A stretch of DNA of 64,000 nt from Ectothiorhodospira shaposhnikovii (GTDB lineage Bacteria > Pseudomonadota > Gammaproteobacteria > Ectothiorhodospirales > Ectothiorhodospiraceae), in contig NZ_JAJMLZ010000010.1 in NCBI RefSeq assembly GCF_022227765.1, positions 1 through 64,000 of the forward strand, read 5' to 3'. The notes under the pieces are model-generated. The model searched no databases and was not told the origin of the DNA. It was given only the letters and a program-made list of their open reading frames with translations. Positions 7,641 to 17,800 of this stretch are shown one piece after another. A program made the translations under genes and the position numbers. Numbering within the stretch: the first letter of the stretch is position 1; each line of letters begins with the position of its first letter.

Positions 7641-8801
7641 GTGGTCAAGATCAACACACCCGTCACGGTCCTTCCCAACACCCCCGACTTCAAGGCCAGA
7701 AATCAGGGGATGTCCCAGGCCGGTGGCCGTACCGACAGCGACAGCACCCGCGCACTCTCGAATCTGCAGACCCGTATCCTGGAGGCCCTGGCCAAGCATA
7801 CGCCCGGGATGAACGCGGCCGGTTTCAAGCAGCTCAAGGCAGAGGATTACACCCCGGACAAGGTGGCCGACCGGATCACCCAGTTCGTGGAAATGGGCCT
7901 GGCCAACGCCCGCGCCCGCGGGGCTTCCGAAGAACAGCTTCAGTCCATGTACGACAGCGCCATGAAGGGCGTCGAACGGGGTTTCAGGGAGGCCAGGGAG
8001 ATCCTGGACGGCCTGAACCTGCTCAACGGCCGCATCGCCGAACAGGTGGACGAAACGCAGCGGCTCACTTTCGAGGGCCTGGCGGCCCTGGCACCCAATG
8101 GGCAGGGGCAGTCCCTGTCGTCCCTGACCAATTTGTCGGTGATGCAGCGTTACAGTCGCGCCGAGAGCCTGGAGCTGACCCTGACCACCCGCGAAGGCGA
8201 CAAGGTGACCATCCAGTTCCAGAGCGCCACCGACATCCAGGCCCGAGGCGGGATGCGCGGCGACGGCAATCAGTCCATGCAATGGCTGGACGTGAGCCGG
8301 GCCGAACAGAGCGGCTATCGGTTCTCGGTGCAGGGCGATCTCAATGCCCAGGAACTGGAGGCCATCGAGAACCTGGTGCGGGATGTCAGCAACCTGGCCA
8401 ATGAGTTCTTCAACGGGGATGTGCAAAAAGCCTTCGAGATGGTCCCCGATCTGCGTTTTGACGGCAGCCAGCTGGCCTCCATGGATCTGAGCATGACCCG
8501 GGTGGAGCAGTATTCCGCCGCCGCGCGGTATCAGCAGACCCAGCAGATCGAGGAAGGCGAACGTGCCCGGCCCGGCCTGCGCCTTGGTCAGCTCATGCGG
8601 GAGATGCAGGAGCAGTTCAACCGCTCCGTGCTGGCATTCCTGGATCGTCCCCAGGAAGAGGCGGGGCGGATCATGTCCGCGCTGGTGCAGCAGGATGTGC
8701 GGTTCCTTGAAGCCGGTGAATCCCAGCAGGCGCGGTTCCGGGAGAATCTGGATCGACTGTTGGGTGCCTTGCCCCGGCAGGAAGTGGATGGGGATGTCTG
8801 A
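7641..8801 (+). CDS. DUF5610-type protein of unknown function
   Basis: A 386-residue soluble protein. GTG 7641 is taken as start because GGAG sits seven bases before it and the frame upstream of it runs through the repeat element at 7441-7521, which is not protein sequence. A DUF5610-like region covers about residues 35-130 (LEALAKHTPGMNAAGFKQLK, then DKVADRITQFVEMG). The rest is mostly helical, with a central beta-rich stretch around LELTLTTREGDKVTIQF. It has no signal peptide or membrane helix. DUF5610 proteins are found in gammaproteobacteria without a proven role. The gene is bracketed by inverted copies of an ~80-bp repeat. Confidence 0.75.
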   Translation: MVKINTPVTVLPNTPDFKARNQGMSQAGGRTDSDSTRALSNLQTRILEALAKHTPGMNAAGFKQLKAEDYTPDKVADRITQFVEMGLANARARGASEEQLQSMYDSAMKGVERGFREAREILDGLNLLNGRIAEQVDETQRLTFEGLAALAPNGQGQSLSSLTNLSVMQRYSRAESLELTLTTREGDKVTIQFQSATDIQARGGMRGDGNQSMQWLDVSRAEQSGYRFSVQGDLNAQELEAIENLVRDVSNLANEFFNGDVQKAFEMVPDLRFDGSQLASMDLSMTRVEQYSAAARYQQTQQIEEGERARPGLRLGQLMREMQEQFNRSVLAFLDRPQEEAGRIMSALVQQDVRFLEAGESQQARFRENLDRLLGALPRQEVDGDV

Positions 8802-8827
8802 TCAGAGTTGAAGGCCTATCCGAAATC

Positions 8828-8910
8828 CGTCATTCCCGCGCAGGCGGGAATCCAGCGCGTGCAGAATCCCCTGGACTCCCGCTTTCGCGGGAGTGACGGG
8901 AGGTTGAAGC
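8828..8910. repeat. REP-type palindromic element, copy 2 (inverted to copy 1)
   Basis: Reverse-complement copy of the element at 7441-7521: TTCCCGCGCAGGCGGGAA first, then CTCCCGCTTTCGCGGGAG, followed by the shared outer flank AGGTTGAAG. After it, short variants of the end (GAAGTGACGG, GGGAGTGACGG, GGGAGTGACG) repeat between 8911 and 8962, so the outer end has been duplicated in tandem. It starts 26 bp after the stop of the DUF5610-type gene and could act as its transcription terminator or mRNA-stabilising hairpin. Confidence 0.85.
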
Positions 8911-8981
8911 TGAAGTGACGGAGGGGGAGCAGGGAGTGACGGGCGGGGAAATCGGGAGTGACGAGAGAGGCCGCCGGAGGT

Positions 8982-9401
8982 TCACGGCCGCCGATTGCGC
9001 CCCAGGCCGGACAGTGGATCCACGTCCCGCCAACCCATGAACAGCAGGGTGAACAGTCCACCATGGAAGAACAGCGACGCCACCCCCAGATGCGACAACT
9101 GCCAGACCATGGCCGTGGCTCCGGCCATGGCCGCCACCCCCAGGGCATACCCCAACAGATACCGGCGGTCCACGGGCCTCAAAAGTCGCCAGCTCACAAG
9201 CGTCAGCGCCCCCAGGGTCAGCACCGTCTTGAGTCCGGCAAACCCCTTCAGCAAAGCCGCCGTGTCGGCGTCAACGGCCCGTGGCGCTGCCGGGTCACCC
9301 AGTGCCAGCACCAGCAACACAGCCAGCAGAGCCCCGCCCCAAGGCAGCAGCAGGCGCCCGTGGAGGACGCCGCGAGAGTGTTCGGCGATGATGGATTTCA
9401 T
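8982..9401 (-). CDS. Small four-helix membrane protein of unknown function
   Basis: A 139-residue protein with about four hydrophobic segments (around residues 18-36, 50-72, 81-102 and 105-122) and few charged residues in between. I recognise no motif. A GAGGG Shine-Dalgarno lies about seven bases before the ATG at 9401. It is probably an inner-membrane protein. The neighbouring minus-strand gene (9471-9692) is 69 bp upstream and could be co-transcribed with it. Between them is a small inverted repeat (CCTCAT/ATGAGG, 9408-9428). Confidence 0.6.
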   Translation of the reverse strand: MKSIIAEHSRGVLHGRLLLPWGGALLAVLLVLALGDPAAPRAVDADTAALLKGFAGLKTVLTLGALTLVSWRLLRPVDRRYLLGYALGVAAMAGATAMVWQLSHLGVASLFFHGGLFTLLFMGWRDVDPLSGLGRNRRP

Positions 9402-9470
9402 GACATGCCCTCATCAGCAAATGATGAGGTTGGACCGCGGGCAGCGGGGAAAGTGGCATCGGTAAGGGGA

Positions 9471-9692
9471 TCAGTGGCCGCCTTCCCTGCCCGGCTCCGA
9501 CATTTGTCGACGCCGCAAATCCTCGTAGTGACGGCCAGCGCAGTAATCAATCTTCCAGAAATACAGCAGGTTGATCAGGCGCCGCAGCAGGCACCAGCGC
9601 CTGTCACCTTCGGTGCAGAGGCGATAGGCCTTGCCCGGCAGGGATTCCGGCAGGTCCTGGTGGGATGGTTCAGCCTTCGGGGATTCCGTCAT
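9471..9692 (-). CDS. Small hypothetical protein (73 aa)
   Basis: A 73-residue Arg-rich protein. The middle (WCLLRRLINLLYFWKIDYCAG) is amphipathic or weakly hydrophobic and could associate with the membrane. It contains three cysteines, and I recognise no family. AGGA lies about ten bases before the ATG at 9692, a modest ribosome binding site. It sits upstream of and on the same strand as the small membrane protein, and a two-gene unit is possible. Because it is short and unrecognised, the call rests on the start context and on the absence of a better gene on the other strand. Confidence 0.45.
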   Translation of the reverse strand: MTESPKAEPSHQDLPESLPGKAYRLCTEGDRRWCLLRRLINLLYFWKIDYCAGRHYEDLRRRQMSEPGREGGH

Positions 9693-9808
9693 GTCGGGAT
9701 GGTCCTAGGGACAAGACAGTTGTCGAGCAGGCTACCGCCAGCCCTTTTCCGGGTCAAGATCCGCTCTCTCGCAAAAAGAGGGCTGTGCCTGGTTTTATGG
9801 GTGGGGCT

Positions 9809-9866
9809 TGTGGGAGCGGCCCCTGGCCACGAATGACACAAAGGCTTCCCAAAGGCCCCTCCCACA
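9809..9866. repeat. REP-like palindrome of the TGTGGGAG...CTCCCACA type
   Basis: Imperfect inverted repeat with outer arms TGTGGGAGCGGCC and GGCCCCTCCCACA. It lies directly after the stop codon of trpB (minus strand). It resembles the GTGGGAGCGGCC-type REP sequences common in Pseudomonas and relatives, and a related unit is at 51540-51613. It may serve as a transcription-terminating or mRNA-stabilising hairpin for trpB. Confidence 0.7.
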
Positions 9867-9875
9867 GGGAACTTG

Positions 9876-11105
9876 TCAGAGGCCCAGACGCTCCGCCACG
9901 AAGTCGGCGTCCTTGTCACCACGGCCGGAGAGGTTGATGAGGAAGCGAGTGCCGGGTTCGGCTTCCCGGGCGGCCTTCATCACCCAGGCCACCGCATGGG
10001 CGGATTCCAGGGCGGGAATGATCCCTTCCAGACGGGACAGGCTCATGAAGGCGTCCAGACAGGCCTCGTCATCCTGGGCATGGTATTCAGCGCGGCCGAT
10101 GTCCTTGAGATAGCTGTGCTCGGGACCCACGGAGGGGTAATCCAGGCCGGAGGCGATGGAATACACCGGCTGCGGCTCACCAGCCTCGTCCTGCAGCATG
10201 TAGGAATGGAAACCGTGCATGGTGCCCGGCTTGCCGTAGGTCAGGGTCGCCGCGTGCTCGCCCAGCCCCAGACCGCGGCCGCTGGGCTCCACTCCCACCA
10301 GACGCACCCCCAGATCCTTCATGAAACCGGAGAACAGACCCATGGCATTGGAACCCCCGCCCACGCAGGCCACCACATAGTCCGGCAGCTCGCCCTTGAG
10401 GGTCAGGAACTGCTCCCGGGCCTCGCGGCCGATGATGGACTGGAAGTCCCGCACCATCATGGGGAAGGGATGCGGCCCCACCACGGAACCGATGGCATAG
10501 AAGAAGTTCTGCGGATCCTTCATGTATTCCTCGAAGGCGCTGTCCACGGCGTCCTTGAGGGTGCGGGTGCCGGTTTCCACGCTGATCAGCTTGGCACCCA
10601 GGATCTTCATCTTGGTGACGTTGGGGTGTTCCTTCTCGATATCCACGGCACCCATGTGGATCTCGCAGGGCAGGCCCACCAGGGCGCAGGCGGTGGCCAT
10701 GGCCACGCCATGCTGGCCGGCACCGGTTTCGGCGATCACCTTGGTCTTGCCCATGTGCTTGGCCAGCAGGGCCTCCCCCAGGGCATGGTTGATCTTGTGG
10801 GCACCGGTGTGGTTCAGGTCTTCCCGCTTGAGGTAGATCTCGGCCCGGCCACCGCAATGGGCGCTCAGGCGCTTGGCGTGATAAATGGGACTGGGACGAC
10901 CGACGTAATAGGTATACAGCTCCGCCAGTTCGTTCTGATAGGCCTCGGTCCGGCGGATGGCCAGAAAAGCCTCGGCGATCTCATCCATGATGGCCTTGAG
11001 ATGGGGAGGCACCGCCTGACCGCCGTAAGGACCAAAACAGCCATTGGCATCGGGGGTGGGCTGTTCGAGCAGGGCTTGCAGATCGGTGGCCGGGGCTTTG
11101 TTCAT
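9876..11105 (-). CDS. trpB: Tryptophan synthase beta chain
   Basis: A 409-residue PLP enzyme that condenses indole with L-serine to give tryptophan. The PLP lysine is in [17 protein letters not shown]. The phosphate-binding glycine loop is [11 protein letters not shown], and the catalytic glutamate lies in [13 protein letters not shown]. Other family blocks are [13 protein letters not shown] and [14 protein letters not shown]. The length is normal for a TrpB1-type subunit. No trpA, trpF or other trp gene is beside it, although TrpB normally pairs with TrpA, so it is either an isolated copy or trpA lies elsewhere. The 219-bp gap to divergent zapE must hold its promoter. Confidence 0.97.
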   Translation of the reverse strand: MNKAPATDLQALLEQPTPDANGCFGPYGGQAVPPHLKAIMDEIAEAFLAIRRTEAYQNELAELYTYYVGRPSPIYHAKRLSAHCGGRAEIYLKREDLNHTGAHKINHALGEALLAKHMGKTKVIAETGAGQHGVAMATACALVGLPCEIHMGAVDIEKEHPNVTKMKILGAKLISVETGTRTLKDAVDSAFEEYMKDPQNFFYAIGSVVGPHPFPMMVRDFQSIIGREAREQFLTLKGELPDYVVACVGGGSNAMGLFSGFMKDLGVRLVGVEPSGRGLGLGEHAATLTYGKPGTMHGFHSYMLQDEAGEPQPVYSIASGLDYPSVGPEHSYLKDIGRAEYHAQDDEACLDAFMSLSRLEGIIPALESAHAVAWVMKAAREAEPGTRFLINLSGRGDKDADFVAERLGL

Positions 11106-11324
11106 GGATGTCTACTCTCGTTCAAAATCGGCGATGGAGTCAAAACTGGATCAAAGAGGCTGTCAACGACCCGTAATGCTAACCGCCCTGCCCCGACCTG
11201 AACAGTGCCGGCTGCCATGGCGGCTTCCCGCCTGAAACCATAATGAAAATACGGCATTTGCTTATCACCAAATCGATTCATGTTATGCTGCGCCGCTACA
11301 TCACCGTCTGATTGAGCCTGCGCC

Positions 11325-12422
11325 ATGCCGCAACATCGCCCACTGCTCGAAGATGACTTCCAGGACAAGACCCTGGACCCGGCCCAGGAGCGGGCCTGGC
11401 AGCATTTGCAGCGCATCCTGGATGCGTTGCAGGCCGCCCCGCCCCGCCCTCCCGCCCGCAGTCATGCCATCACCCGCTGGCTGCGCCGGACACCCGCACC
11501 CGCCGAACCCGTGCGCGGCCTCTATCTCTGGGGCGATGTGGGTCGCGGCAAGACCTTCCTGGTGGACCGGTTCTTCGAGGCACTGCCCCTGGAAGACAAG
11601 CTGCGGCTGCACTTTCACCGTTTCATGCAGCGGGTCCATGCCGAACTCAAGACCCTCAAGGACCAGCCCGATCCCATCCGCGTCGTCAGCCGCCGACTGG
11701 CCACGGCGCGGGTGCTGTGCCTGGACGAATTCTTCGTCTCCGACATCACCGACGCCGTGCTCCTGCATCGCCTGCTGGCGGGGCTGATGGAGAACGGCGT
11801 GACCCTGATCACCACCTCCAACATCCCGCCCCGGGAGCTGTACAAGGACGGCCTGCAGCGGGACCTGTTCCTGCCCGCCATCGACATCCTGCAGCGCCAT
11901 CTGGAGGTGGTCCATCTGGACGGGGCCGTGGACTACCGGTTGCGGGCCCTGGAACAGGCCGAGATCTACCACGCCCCACTGGATGACACCGCCGACGCGC
12001 GACTCCACGAGGCCTTCCTGTCCCTGGCGCCGGAACCCGGCACCCTGGGGGGAACACTGACCGTGGAAGGACGGGACATCCCGGTGCAAAGGCTGGCCGA
12101 CGGCGTGGTCTGGTTCGATTTCAAGGATATCTGCGATGGCCCCCGCAGCCAGCTGGACTACGTGGAAATCGCCCGGGAATTTCACACCGTGCTGATCTCC
12201 CGGCTGCCGGTCATGGATGCCGCCATGGAAAATGCCGCACGACGGTTTCTGGCCCTGGTGGACGAGTTCTATGATCGCAAGGTCAAGTTGATCGTCTCGG
12301 CCGAGGTCCGACCCGAACAGATCTACCAGGGGCAGCGACTGCGGTTCGAATACCAGCGCTGTGTCAGCCGCCTGCTGGAGATGCAGTCGCGGGCGTACCT
12401 GGCCAGCCCGCACCTGCCCTGA
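11325..12422 (+). CDS. zapE: Cell division ATPase ZapE (AFG1-like)
   Basis: A 365-residue AAA-type ATPase of the AFG1/ZapE family, which in E. coli associates with the Z-ring under stress or low oxygen. Walker A is LWGDVGRGKTFLVD (about residue 69) and Walker B is VLCLDEFFVSDITDA. The arginine-containing segment TTSNIPPRELYKDGLQRDLF follows. Length and order of blocks match the bacterial family. It is divergent from trpB. Downstream is a pair of hairpins before the NERD gene, so it is probably monocistronic. Confidence 0.94.
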   Translation: MPQHRPLLEDDFQDKTLDPAQERAWQHLQRILDALQAAPPRPPARSHAITRWLRRTPAPAEPVRGLYLWGDVGRGKTFLVDRFFEALPLEDKLRLHFHRFMQRVHAELKTLKDQPDPIRVVSRRLATARVLCLDEFFVSDITDAVLLHRLLAGLMENGVTLITTSNIPPRELYKDGLQRDLFLPAIDILQRHLEVVHLDGAVDYRLRALEQAEIYHAPLDDTADARLHEAFLSLAPEPGTLGGTLTVEGRDIPVQRLADGVVWFDFKDICDGPRSQLDYVEIAREFHTVLISRLPVMDAAMENAARRFLALVDEFYDRKVKLIVSAEVRPEQIYQGQRLRFEYQRCVSRLLEMQSRAYLASPHLP

Positions 12423-12424
12423 CG

Positions 12425-12464
12425 GGGATCATTTGATCCCGGCGGGACATTATTTTAATGTCCC
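12425..12464 (+). terminator. Two tandem hairpins after zapE, possible terminator
   Basis: Immediately after the zapE stop there are two perfect small palindromes: GGGATC-ATTT-GATCCC (12425-12440) and GGGACATTA-TTT-TAATGTCCC (12444-12464). A C-rich run follows rather than a T-tract, so classic intrinsic termination is not certain. They lie in the 122-bp gap before the NERD-domain gene and could separate the two transcripts. Confidence 0.45.
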
Positions 12465-12544
12465 CCCTTATCCGGACTGAACGCAGGGATTCACCGATTG
12501 ACCGTCCAGCCGGTACTCACCCATAGCGGCCAAGGCGTTTCACC

Positions 12545-13711
12545 ATGCTGATCAAGCATCCTGACGATCATTCCCACCATGCAGAAGTGCTCCACGGACT
12601 GATGGAGTCCTATCCCGGGCAGGCGGACGAGATTCATCGGGAACTGCTGCAGGTGCAGCTCCGGGAATCCATCCACATGTTCGCCGAACTGCTGGAAATG
12701 CAGATGGACCCCCTGGACGAGAACGTGGTGATCCTGCATGACCTGCGCCTGGAACACGAGGGCCGGTTCGTGGAGTTTGATCACCTGCTCATCAACCGCA
12801 ACCTGCAGATCACCCTGGTGGACTCCGTCCTCGTCGGCTGCGGTTCCCTGCGGATCACCGCAACCGGTGACAGCCTGATCTGGTCCGAAGAGAACAACCG
12901 CTGGCTGACCGCGTACCGGCAACCGTTCCAGGAACTGGAGGAAAAGGCGCAGATCCTGGGGCAGATCCTGGATGCGGGCTGGTGGCCCAAGCGGATGGGC
13001 ATCCGTCTGGCCCACCCCATCGAAACCTGCCTGGTACTGGACGATCATGACCGGATCGTGCTGGATGACCCGGATGCCTACGCTTCCCGGGTCATCAAGA
13101 TGGGGGATTTCCTGCCCTGGTACAGCAAACAGCGGATGAAGACGCCCATCACCCAGGGAGCGAAGGCCCTCATGCAACGGGCGGTCAACCGGGTGGATCT
13201 GAACAGCCTGGAACGGATCGGCTTCGATCTGGCGGATCGGCACCATGCCGCGCCGCTGGACTATTACGAACGTCTGGGTCTGGATCAGGTGGCGCCGATA
13301 TCTCCGGACGACCATCCGGCGCCGGAGGAAGAAGAGATGGCAGACATCCCGGCCATCGAGACGCCGGCCATCGAGACGCCGGCCGTCGAACCCGAACCGG
13401 AGCCGGAGCCGAAACCCCAACCCAAGACGGCGGCAGGAAAGAAGAACACCGCGCCCGCCGACGAGGATCGCCAGCCCTCATCCCGCATCGCCGCGGCACT
13501 GAAGCTGAAGACCCCCGAGTTCCTCGCCGAGATGGAATCCCGGGGCCTGCTGAAAAAGAATCAGAAGGATCAGCTGGAACTGACCCCGGCCGGACGCAAG
13601 CTCGGCGGCAAGGTCAAGGGACGCGGCGGCAACCGCTCGTTTTCCTGGCCCAAAGCCGCGGTGGAGGCCCTGTTCCAGAATCCGGAATCAGAGCAAGAAA
13701 AACAGACCTGA
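12545..13711 (+). CDS. NERD (nuclease-related) domain protein with repeat linker
   Basis: A 388-residue protein. Residues about 45-160 look like a NERD domain (VVILHDLRLEHEGRFVEFDH, then LLINRNLQITLVDSV), with the pattern of an acidic residue and a later beta strand expected of that PD-(D/E)xK-like fold. Residues 260-320 are a Pro/Glu-rich linker that contains an exact 15-bp tandem repeat coding for AIETP. The C-terminal part (about 325-385) has a small helical region ending in a basic stretch (RGGNRSFSWPKAAVEALF) that may bind nucleic acid. Nuclease activity is not proven for NERD proteins. The start has no strong ribosome binding site. Confidence 0.65.
   Translation: MLIKHPDDHSHHAEVLHGLMESYPGQADEIHRELLQVQLRESIHMFAELLEMQMDPLDENVVILHDLRLEHEGRFVEFDHLLINRNLQITLVDSVLVGCGSLRITATGDSLIWSEENNRWLTAYRQPFQELEEKAQILGQILDAGWWPKRMGIRLAHPIETCLVLDDHDRIVLDDPDAYASRVIKMGDFLPWYSKQRMKTPITQGAKALMQRAVNRVDLNSLERIGFDLADRHHAAPLDYYERLGLDQVAPISPDDHPAPEEEEMADIPAIETPAIETPAVEPEPEPEPKPQPKTAAGKKNTAPADEDRQPSSRIAAALKLKTPEFLAEMESRGLLKKNQKDQLELTPAGRKLGGKVKGRGGNRSFSWPKAAVEALFQNPESEQEKQT
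13351..13380 (+). repeat. 15-bp tandem repeat inside the NERD gene
   Basis: The unit GGCCATCGAGACGCC occurs twice in perfect tandem, with a third diverged start (GGCCGTCGAAC) after it. It encodes the AIETP repeat of the Pro/Glu-rich linker. Being a multiple of three, it can expand or contract without frameshift. Confidence 0.9.
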
Positions 13712-13795
13712 GACAATCCAGATACCGATGGTACGGGCTCGTTCGGATCATGACCGGTATACTTTCAGTCGGATGCCGCCATAGAGTCCGGTCAC

Positions 13796-14894
13796 ATGGA
13801 CAAGCCCACTGTCCTGATTGTTGATGACGAACCCGTCAATCTGTCCCTGCTGACGGAGTTGCTGCGTGCCGATTATCGCGTCAGAGCGGCCAGCTCGGGG
13901 CGCCACGCGCTCAAGGCGGCCGCCTCCAGTCCCTTTCCGGATCTCATCCTGCTGGATGTGATGATGCCGGAGATCGACGGCTACAGTGTCTTGAAAACCC
14001 TTCGGGCCCGGCCCGATACCCGGGATATCCCGGTCATCTTTCTCACCGCCCTGAGTGATGCCGTCGACGAGGAACGGGGCCTGGAATGCGGTGCCAACGA
14101 TTACATCACCAAGCCCATCAAGCCCGCCGTGCTGCGTGCCAGGGTACGCACTCAGCTGGACGTAAAGCGGGCCCGCGATTTTCTGCAGAACAAGAACGAC
14201 TATCTGGAGGCGGAGATCGCACGCCGGATGCTGGATCACGAAATCGCCCAACAGGTCGGTATCCGCGCCCTGGCACATCTTGCGGAAACCCGTGATCCCG
14301 AAACCGGCAACCACATCCTGCGCACCCAGGTCTATGTGAGGCTGCTGGCGGAAAAGCTCGGGGACCATCCCCGTTTCGCGTCCCAACTCACTCCCGCCAA
14401 CATCGAACTCCTGACCAAGTCGGCGCCCCTGCATGACATCGGCAAGGTGGGCATCCCGGATGCCATCCTGCTCAAACCCGGCCCGCTCACGGAAGATGAA
14501 TGGCAGATCATGAAGACTCACGCCCGACTGGGCTTTGATGCCATCGAGCGGGCGGAGGCCGACGTGGGAACGCCCGGTTCCCTTTCTCATCCTGGCCAAG
14601 GAGATCGCCCGCTGGCACCATGAAAAATGGGACGGCAGCGGTTATCCGGACGGTCTGGCCGGAGATGACATTCCGGTATCGGCCCGGATCATGGCGGTGG
14701 CGGACGTCTTCGATGCCATGACCTCGCCCCGGGTCTACAAACCGGCCCTCCCCATGACCGAGGCCCGCGACTTCATCGGCGATGCCCGTGGCCGCCATTT
14801 TGATCCCGACGTCACGGATGCCTTCATGGCCGTCTATGATGAGTTCGCGCGCATCGCCCATCGCCATTCCGATGCCGAACCCCCACCTCCATGA
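13796..14894 (+). pseudogene. Response regulator with HD-GYP phosphodiesterase domain, broken by a +1 frameshift
   Basis: Residues 1-120 are a receiver domain with acidic pocket VDDEP and phospho-acceptor Asp54 (LILLDVMMPEIDG). Then follows an HD-GYP domain, a c-di-GMP phosphodiesterase fold, with APLHDIGKVGIPD. The first frame stops at 14623. The rest of the domain, including HHEKWDGSGYPDGLAG and ARIMAVADVFDAMTS, continues in the next frame up to 14894. The two halves join exactly if one G is removed at 14576-14577 (CCCGGTTCCC read as CCCGTTCCC gives VGTPVPF). This may be a real mutation or a sequencing error. The second-frame stop overlaps the start of the hybrid kinase (ATGA), which shows that the full-length frame was the functional one. 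Confidence 0.88.
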
Positions 14895-17800
14895 ACCATG
14901 AATCCCTGCTGCTTGAGGCACGCGGAGACCTGTCCTGGGTCATCCTGATCTTCATGGCCATCCTGATGGGCCTTCTGGTGGCCACGGCCACGGCCATGTT
15001 GCTGAACCAGCGCCGCCGTCTGCAGCTGGAACGGGCCATCAGCCGGGAAAAGGCAGACAGTCTGGCCGTGGCCGAACAGCACCAGCAGCAGCTCAAAGCC
15101 TCGGAGTCCCGCCTGCGGGAGCGGGAAGAATTGCTGCGACAGTTCATCGAGCATGCCCCCGCGGGTCTGGCCATGTTCGACCAGGACATGCGCTATCTGG
15201 CCACCAGCCGCCGCTGGCGGGACACCTACGGCCGCGGCGAGCAGGAAATCCCGGGGGCGTATCATTACGACGTCTTCCCCGAGATCAGCGAGGCCTGGAA
15301 AGCCGTCCATCGGCGCGGACTGGCCGGCGAGATCGTCCGTGCCGAGGAAGACCGGTTCGAGCACGCCGACGGCACCGTTCAATGGCTGCGCTGGGAAGTA
15401 CGCCCTTGGCGCCATGACGGCGGCAGCGTCGGCGGCATCATGATCCTGTCGGAGGACATCACCGAACGTCACCATCAGGCCCGGACCCTGCGCCTGCTGG
15501 CGCGGCGGGCCGAGGCCCTGCTCGAATTGCCCAAGACGGCCGAGATTCTTGACGAGAATACCTTTCTGCAACACACCCTGACCATCGCGGAGGACCTGAC
15601 CGAAAGCGGTATCGGTTTCATCCATTTCGTGCATGAGGACGGCGACCGGATTGATCTGGCGGCCTGGTCGGAACAGACCCTGGCCCGGTTCTATCGAACC
15701 GAGATCAGACGACATCACGCGTTGAGCCAGGCCGGTCCCTGGGCGGATGCCGTGCGTCGGAAGGCACCGGTGATCATCAACGACTATGCCGGCCACGGAG
15801 ACAGGGACGGTCTGCCGCAAGGCCATTCCCCCCCGCGACGGATACTGGTCGTGCCGGTGATCGAACAGGACCGCGTGGTCATGCTGGCCGGTGTGGGTAA
15901 CAAGCCAACCGATTACACCGATACCGACACGGAAACCCTGCGACTGATTGCCGAGCAGGCCTGGCACCGGGTGCAACGCCGGCGATCCGAAAATCACCTG
16001 CGCCAGCTTTCCCTGGCCATCGAGCAAAGCCCCGATAGCATCGTCATCACGGATCTACAGGCGCGCATACTGTATGTCAACGAGGCGTTTCTGCAGACCA
16101 CGGGATACACCCGCGATGAAGTCCTGGGGCAGAACCCGCGCATCCTGCAGTCCGGCAAAACCCCGCCGGACCATTATCAGGACATGTGGCGACATCTGAC
16201 CCAGGGACAACCCTGGAAGGGGGAGTTTTACAACCAACGCAAGAACGGCACGGAGTACATCGAATTCGGCCATGTCGCCCCGCTTCGACAGCCGGACGGC
16301 GGCATCACTCACTATGTCGCGGTCAAGGAAGACATCACCGAAAAGAAACGCACCGCGGCGGAACTCGATCGCCACCGGCACCAGTTGGAAAATCTCGTGG
16401 CTGAGCGTACGGCGCAACTGGAGGATGCCCGTCGGCGAGCCGATTCCGCCAATCAGGCCAAGAGCGCCTTCCTGGCCAACATGACCCACGAGATCCGCAC
16501 CCCGCTCAATGCCATCGTGGGCCTGGTACACCTGTTGCGCACAGGCGACGCCACCCCCGCGCAACGGGAAAAACTGAACAAGGTGGACAGTGCCGCCCAT
16601 CACCTGCTTTCCATCATCAGCGACATCCTGGACATTTCCAAGATCGAAGCCGGCAAGTTCAGCCTGGATCAACAGGATTTTCACCTCTCCGCCATCCTGG
16701 ATCATGTGCGCTCGGTGATCTCCGAGACGGCGCGCGCCAAGGGTCTCACCCTGAAGACCGAAACCGACTCGGTACCCGTCTGGCTGCGAGGCGATCCGGC
16801 CCGACTGCGTCAGGCGCTGCTCAATCTGGCGGGCAACGCGGTGAAATTCACGGAACAGGGAACGATCACCTTGCGCGCCCGACGGCTATCGAGCCGGGGG
16901 GACACGGTTCGGGTCCGCTTCGAGGTGGAAGATACCGGCATTGGGATCGAGGCAAGCCGCCTGGACCTGCTGTTTCAGCCCTTCGAGCAGGCGGATACTT
17001 CCATCACCCGAAAATACGGCGGAACCGGCCTTGGCTTGGTGGTCACCCGTCGACTGGCGGAGCTCATGGGGGGAGGCGCCGGCGCCCGCAGCGAACCCGG
17101 CAAGGGCAGCCTGTTCTGGTTTGATGTCAGGCTCCATCAAGGTCGTGCCCGCGGTACCGTCGCCGACGATCAGGGAAACGAGAGCATCCCCGCCACGGAG
17201 CGTATCAGGCAACATACCGGCAAGCGGGTGCTGCTGGTGGAGGATAATCCCATCAATCAGGAAGTGGCCGCGGAGCTTCTGCACCGGGTCGGCCTTTCGG
17301 TGGACAGCGCACGGGATGGGGCTGAGGCCCTGACCATGGCGTCGACGACGGACTATGACCTGATCCTGATGGATGTCCACATGCCCGACATGGATGGCCT
17401 GACCGCCACCCGTTGCATCCGTGCCCTGCCCGGCCGCAATGACCACCCCCCCATTCTGGCCATGACCGCCAATGTGTTCGAGGAAGACCGACGCACCGCC
17501 CTGGCGGCGGGGATGAATGACTTCATTCCCAAGCCCGTGGACCCGGAGCTGCTTTACCGAACCATCGTGCGATGGCTGGATCCGGACACGCCGGATAACG
17601 CCGATGCAGAACCGGAGCAGGTGCGGGATCGTGATCCGATGCATGTGGCTCCCCGGGGACTGGCCACCGCCGCCGGCTACCATGCACGGTATCGGACGCT
17701 CATCCCCCGCTTCCTGGAATACCATGGTGAAGACCCTGTACTGTTCAGGGATCTGGCCGGGCGAAGGGACTGGGAGGCATTGAGCCGACGGGCCCATGCC

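Noticed and set aside
7441-8910. CRISPR-like repeats
   Set aside because: Only two inverted copies with a gene between them and no regular spacers. They are REP-type palindromes.
11251-11292. Possible zapE promoter (TTGCTT and TATGCT)
   Set aside because: The spacer is 20 bp, too long for a convincing sigma-70 promoter.
12545-13711. Defence island around the NERD gene
   Set aside because: Neighbours are zapE and a signal-transduction pair. No restriction, toxin or other defence genes are present.
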